DNA from: Rhodospirillales bacterium
Lineage (GTDB): Bacteria; Pseudomonadota; Alphaproteobacteria; Rhodospirillales; WMHbin7
Direction: 5' to 3'
DNA: 41,369 bases
Assembly (NCBI GenBank): GCA_016214125.1
Contig: JACRPC010000001.1
Span: 1 to 41,369, forward strand
How positions within the stretch are numbered: the first letter of the stretch is position 1; the number at the start of each line of letters is the position of its first letter. The notes beneath the pieces were generated by a model. That model was given only the letters and a program-made list of their open reading frames with translations. It ran no database searches and was not told the DNA's origin. Of this stretch, positions 38,663 to 41,369 are shown one piece after another. Position numbers and translations under genes: made by a program.

Positions 38663-38824
38663 ATGATTCTGGAATCAGTCCTGATGGTGTCCTACCGGCT
38701 TGTGGCGGCACTCATCGCCCTGGGGGTAGTCGTCGCCCTCTTTCGCGCCAAGGACTGGAGAAGCCAATTTTTCGCCATGCTGGTCTTCGTTCCCTTCCTG
38801 CTGCGCGCCGCGGGGATCAAATGA
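38663..38824 (+). CDS. 53-residue membrane protein of the gamma-PGA operon
   Basis: ATG 38663 is preceded by GAGGAGG (38651-38657) at good spacing, and its stop (TGA 38822-38824) overlaps the next start by ATGA, so it is very likely translated. It has two hydrophobic segments (about 12-27, RLVAALIALGVVVALF; about 36-47, FFAMLVFVPFLL) separated by a charged loop RAKDWRSQ. I recognise no family. The Bacillus gamma-PGA operons carry a small protein of similar size (PgsE/CapE) that supports synthesis; whether this is a functional counterpart is an inference from size and position only. Confidence 0.78.
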   Translation: MILESVLMVSYRLVAALIALGVVVALFRAKDWRSQFFAMLVFVPFLLRAAGIK

Positions 38825-39954
38825 GCCGCCTTTCGGCTTCAGGCCGGGCCTGGGTTTTCCTGGCGCTTGGGTTAACGGCGGCGATTGTCGCCGGCCTGGA
38901 ATTCCGCGCCATGCACGAACCCGAACCGATCACGGCCGGCCCGGGCGTCGCCCGAATGCGCGCCCTCTCGGATTACGCCGCCTGGATGAAAGGCAGCCCC
39001 GGCGACACGCCGGTCTATGTGTTCGAAGGCCGCGAGCCGGGAGGGACCATGCTGCTCCTTGGTGGCACCCATCCGCAGGAAATCTCCGGCCTCATGGCGG
39101 CGGTCCTTGCCATCGAGAACGTCACCGTCGCCAAGGGAAGGCTGATCGTGATCCCGCAAGCCAACCGCTCGGGCTTTACCCACACCGAGCCCCTTGAGGG
39201 CTTTCCGCACACCTTCGAAATCGACACCCCTCAGGGTCGGCGCTGGTTTCGGCTGGGCATGCGACTGGCCAATCCGATTCACCAATGGCCCGACCCCGAC
39301 CTTCACGTCCACGCCGCGTCGGGCGAGGTGATGGTCGGCCTGGAATCGCGCAACCTCAACCGCAATCATCCCGGCCAGGCCGAGGGGCGTTTCACCGCCC
39401 GGGTGGCGGCCGCCATTCTGGCGGTGCTCAAGGCGGAAGGGGCGGACCTGACGCTCGATCTGCACGAGGCCTATCCGGAATACCCGATCATCAACATGAT
39501 CGTCGCCCACGAGCGCGCCTTCGAGATCGCCACCTTGGCGACGATGAGTTTGCAGGCGCGCAAGATCCCGATGGATTTGATGGCGTCGCCCAAGAATCTG
39601 CATGGACTGAGCCACCGCGAATTCGGCGACCATAGTTCGACCTTCGCCTTGCTCTCGGAAACCGCCAATCCGGGGATGGGGCGCTTTCGCGGCCGGACCG
39701 ACGAGGCCCTGGTGGTGGAGGGTCAGGACGCAAACTATGTCCGGGCCAGCGGTCTCAAGCGGCTGTTCGTTCCGTTTTCCGAAAAGGGACACCCGCTGGC
39801 CGATCGCGTTGCCCGCAACATGGCGACGATCGAGGAACTGCTGGCGGCCCACAACGAAGCCAATACCGGGCGCGAAATTGTGCTCGAGGGCTTGCCCGAT
39901 TACGACGCGGTCCGGTTGAAGGGCTTGGGGCACTTCCTAAAGCCGATCCTCTGA
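38821..39954 (+). CDS. Membrane-anchored or exported succinylglutamate desuccinylase/aspartoacylase-family zinc hydrolase
   Basis: It encodes 377 residues with an N-terminal hydrophobic segment (about 10-26) that acts as signal or anchor. The zinc site of this M14-related family is visible: His84 and Glu87 in GGTHPQEISG, and His215 in LTLDLHEAYPE. Between them ESRNLNRNHPG (175-185) gives the substrate-binding Asn and Arg. Family members remove acyl or aminoacyl groups from amino acids (AstE, aspartoacylase) or act as carboxypeptidases. Location outside the cytoplasm and at the end of a gamma-PGA operon suggest it trims gamma-linked glutamate chains, as other M14-like gamma-PGA hydrolases do. 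The specificity is inferred. It overlaps the preceding small gene by ATGA. Confidence 0.82.
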   Translation: MSRLSASGRAWVFLALGLTAAIVAGLEFRAMHEPEPITAGPGVARMRALSDYAAWMKGSPGDTPVYVFEGREPGGTMLLLGGTHPQEISGLMAAVLAIENVTVAKGRLIVIPQANRSGFTHTEPLEGFPHTFEIDTPQGRRWFRLGMRLANPIHQWPDPDLHVHAASGEVMVGLESRNLNRNHPGQAEGRFTARVAAAILAVLKAEGADLTLDLHEAYPEYPIINMIVAHERAFEIATLATMSLQARKIPMDLMASPKNLHGLSHREFGDHSSTFALLSETANPGMGRFRGRTDEALVVEGQDANYVRASGLKRLFVPFSEKGHPLADRVARNMATIEELLAAHNEANTGREIVLEGLPDYDAVRLKGLGHFLKPIL

Positions 39955-40355
39955 ATAAGCGGGGATGACGGTCGCCGGCAAGAACCGTTGGTTGCACCCG
40001 GAGATCTGGTCGATTCATGCGCGAGGGCCGGGTGGCGACCGGTTTGACGGCGTAACGACCGCGCTTGGAGCGAACATGCACGACCACGACTTGGCGAGTT
40101 CACCGCTCTCATGCACATCAGCGGCAAGACCTAAAAGACCCGCACATCCGATGATGCCCTTATCTCATTGGCTGCAGGGACCCGAAGCGGACGAGACCAT
40201 AAATTCATGGTTCTTGTGTGACACGGATCGTCGAAGTGCCGGCATAACCAAGAGGACGAGGCAATCACCGGCGATCTGAACGGCAAGGCAGGCGCGCTGC
40301 CGATTGCAAGGGTGGGCCTTCCCGAACCGTTCATGAGGATGACACCTGGCGGACT
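39955..40355. other. Stretch without a gene between the operon end and the SHOCT gene
   Basis: No convincing coding frame, tRNA or terminator was seen in either direction. It contains the second copy of the flanking repeat. The lack of a clear terminator after 39954 means the end of the operon transcript is undefined. Confidence 0.6.
40176..40210. repeat. Copy B of the repeat of about 35 bp flanking the gamma-PGA operon
   Basis: It matches copy A at 32245-32280 in the same orientation: identical over 22 bp (40181-40202), with one C fewer upstream and two mismatches downstream (aaattcatgg here, aagttcaggg there). The two copies lie 7.9 kb apart and bracket the whole ggt-pgs operon and its promoter. 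Confidence 0.75.
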
Positions 40356-40700
40356 TCATTCGCCAAGTACTCGCCGGCGCTCCTCGAACTCGTCCTTGTC
40401 GATTTCGCCGCGGGCGAACCGCTCCTTGAGGATGTCGAGCGGCGTGCGGTTGGGTGGCGCCGGATGGGGGGATGCCGTTCCCTGCCAAGGGCCGCCCAGC
40501 CAACGGACGAGCAGAACCACCACCGCGATCACTGCCGCCAATGCAAGGATCATGAACAGCGGCCCGAACACCATGCCGGGCCAGCCGCCCCACCACATCA
40601 TGTGCGGGCCATAGCCGTAGGGCTCGCCTTGCTGCTGTGCCCATGCCAGGGCGGGCGCCAAAGTGAAAATCGTGCCTGCTGCCGCAATTCGTCCGGTCAT
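40356..40700 (-). CDS. Small membrane protein with C-terminal SHOCT domain
   Basis: It encodes 114 residues. An N-terminal signal-like segment (1-22, ending LAWAQ) is followed by a Met/Trp/Gly-rich stretch (YGPHMMWWGGWPGM), one membrane helix (about 45-68, PLFMILALAAVIAVVVLLV) and a C-terminal SHOCT motif (PLDILKERFARGEIDKDEF). SHOCT domains are short oligomerisation modules of unknown precise role. A good ribosome site (AGGAG, plus strand 40708-40712) lies 7 nt before the ATG at 40700. It follows the stop of the cysteine desulfurase remnant by 13 nt, so the two were probably once in one transcript. Confidence 0.85.
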   Translation of the reverse strand: MTGRIAAAGTIFTLAPALAWAQQQGEPYGYGPHMMWWGGWPGMVFGPLFMILALAAVIAVVVLLVRWLGGPWQGTASPHPAPPNRTPLDILKERFARGEIDKDEFEERRRVLGE

Positions 40701-40713
40701 TGGCGTACTCCTA

Positions 40714-40898
40714 TTAACGGGTCGTAGAGCCGATAATGCGATGCCACGCCTTCACCAGATCGGCCGCGACGGAATCCACTTCCTCGGCCGTAGTCGTGCG
40801 GCCGACCGACAGGCGGACGGCGCCCAAGGCCCGGTCGCGATCACAGCCCATGGCGGCAAGGACGGAGGATAGCGCCTCTTCGCCCTCGTGGCAATCCG
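40714..40898 (-). pseudogene. C-terminal fragment of a NifS/IscS-type cysteine desulfurase
   Basis: About 60 residues remain. They include a Cys in CHEGEEALSSVLAAMG that matches the active-site loop region, then RALGAVRLSVGRTTTAEEVD, typical of the C-terminal end of class V aminotransferase cysteine desulfurases. The stop is at 40714. Upstream (to the right) the homology ends abruptly near 40898 at a junction with phage sequence, so the PLP-binding body of the enzyme is missing and the fragment cannot be active. Confidence 0.82.
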
Positions 40899-41006
40899 AC
40901 CGAGGGCGACATCACCATCTTGGACGGCGAGACCTTCGTTGTTCAGGGCGAGCCGATCCGCGACACCAAGCGCCTGATCTGGACCATTGACACGAGGCCC
41001 GCATGA
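40899..41006 (+). pseudogene. C-terminal fragment of a phage head-tail joining-type protein
   Basis: The frame reads GDITILDGETFVVQGEP, then LIWTIDTRPA and a stop at 41004-41006. Short beta-rich ends of this kind are typical of phage head-tail connector proteins. It has no start in the window because it begins at the junction with the cysteine desulfurase fragment. Its stop overlaps the start of the next phage gene (ATGA), as in an intact phage module. Confidence 0.6.
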
Positions 41007-41369
41007 GACTGGAGGTGGCTCTCGAAGGCGACCTCAAACGCTTCCTGGCCGACGAACGTAAGGCCGGTGAGGCGGCGGTGACGGCGGGGACCCGTGAGGC
41101 GACCGGTGGTCTCAAACTTGACCTGCGCCAGCAGATCGTCGGTGCGGGTCGCCTCGGGCAGGCGGCCCTCGCGGTTGAGACGATAGGCCACCGGCAGGCC
41201 GGCGGCTTTGAAATCGCCGGCCACGCGCCGATCCGTGTCCAAAAGGATGGGAAAGGGCGACGGGCGCTCGCCCAGGAAAGCGGCAATTCCCTGCGGCGTG
41301 TCGCTCACCGCGATCGCCACCACCCGAAACTCTTCCTGCGGGAAGGCCTCTTGCAGGCGTTCGAGCGAA
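40943..41369 (-). pseudogene. Redoxin/TlpA-like gene, truncated and fused to foreign sequence (also cut by the window edge)
   Basis: From the right edge the minus strand encodes SLERLQEAFPQEEFRVVAIA, then VSDTPQGIAAFLGERPSPFP, ILLDTDRRVAGDFKAAGLPV and AYRLNREGRL, the central part of an AhpC/TSA-TlpA redoxin domain (the loop around the cis-Pro is GLPVAY). The N-terminal part with the CxxC site would lie beyond 41369. After about 41155 the frame runs antisense through the phage fragment to a stop at 40943, so the natural C-terminus has been lost. Whether the hybrid is expressed is unknown. Confidence 0.72.
41003..41150 (+). pseudogene. N-terminal fragment of a DUF6441-type phage protein
   Basis: From ATG 41003 the first 49 residues (MRLEVALEGDLKRFLADE, later LKLDLRQQIVGAG) look like the start of the DUF6441 family found in tail or head-tail clusters of alphaproteobacterial prophages. 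After about residue 49 the sequence becomes the antisense of a redoxin gene, although the frame stays open to the window edge. The join near 41150 is therefore a breakpoint. Confidence 0.65.

Overview
The window looks like a chromosomal accessory region of a high-GC Alphaproteobacterium, probably of Rhodospirillales type. This is inferred from base composition, the FecR-headed giant RTX protein, the Gram-negative style poly-gamma-glutamate (gamma-PGA) genes and the phage debris. No rRNA or tRNA is present to confirm it.

Region 1 (1-31687, minus strand) is one uninterrupted reading frame of at least 10,562 codons. It starts at 31687 and runs off the left edge without a stop. The protein has an N-terminal FecR-like module, then about 1,650 alanine-rich, probably helical residues, then three small beta modules set among further alanine-rich helix. 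Six cadherin/VCBS-like repeats follow, and then about 7,100 residues of calcium-binding RTX repeats. Embedded in the RTX part are four seven-repeat arrays that look like seven-bladed beta-propellers, three Calx-beta domains, ten copies of an RTX-associated module and one unassigned beta-rich insert. It is most likely a type I secreted giant adhesin or surface-layer protein. The C-terminal secretion signal and the transporter would lie to the left of the window.

Region 2 (31688-32481) is a comparatively AT-rich divergent intergenic region. It holds a hairpin, an orphan minus-strand terminator, one copy of a repeat shared with the far side of the next operon, a perfect 15-bp palindrome and a good sigma70-type promoter (TTGACG, 17 bp, TATAGT) that should drive the rightward operon.

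Region 3 (32482-39954, plus strand) is a compact eight-gene gamma-PGA locus: an exported gamma-glutamyltransferase-fold enzyme, a DUF6305-type exported protein, PgsB (amide ligase), PgsC (membrane partner), a poly-gamma-glutamate system protein, a DctM-like permease, a 53-residue membrane protein, and an exported succinylglutamate desuccinylase/aspartoacylase-family metallohydrolase. Genes from pgsB onward overlap or nearly touch. A strong intrinsic terminator separates the first gene from the rest. PgsB and PgsC make the polymer; the Ntn-hydrolase and the metallohydrolase probably cut, anchor or recycle it. No PgsA/CapA homologue is visible.

Region 4 (39955-41369) has a stretch without genes that carries the second repeat copy, a small SHOCT-domain membrane protein on the minus strand, and a patchwork of gene debris: the C-terminal end of a cysteine desulfurase, the end of a phage head-tail protein, the beginning of a DUF6441-type phage protein and a truncated redoxin. 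This marks a rearrangement scar. The giant surface protein and the gamma-PGA operon are divergently transcribed, so the window may encode a coordinated cell-surface programme.
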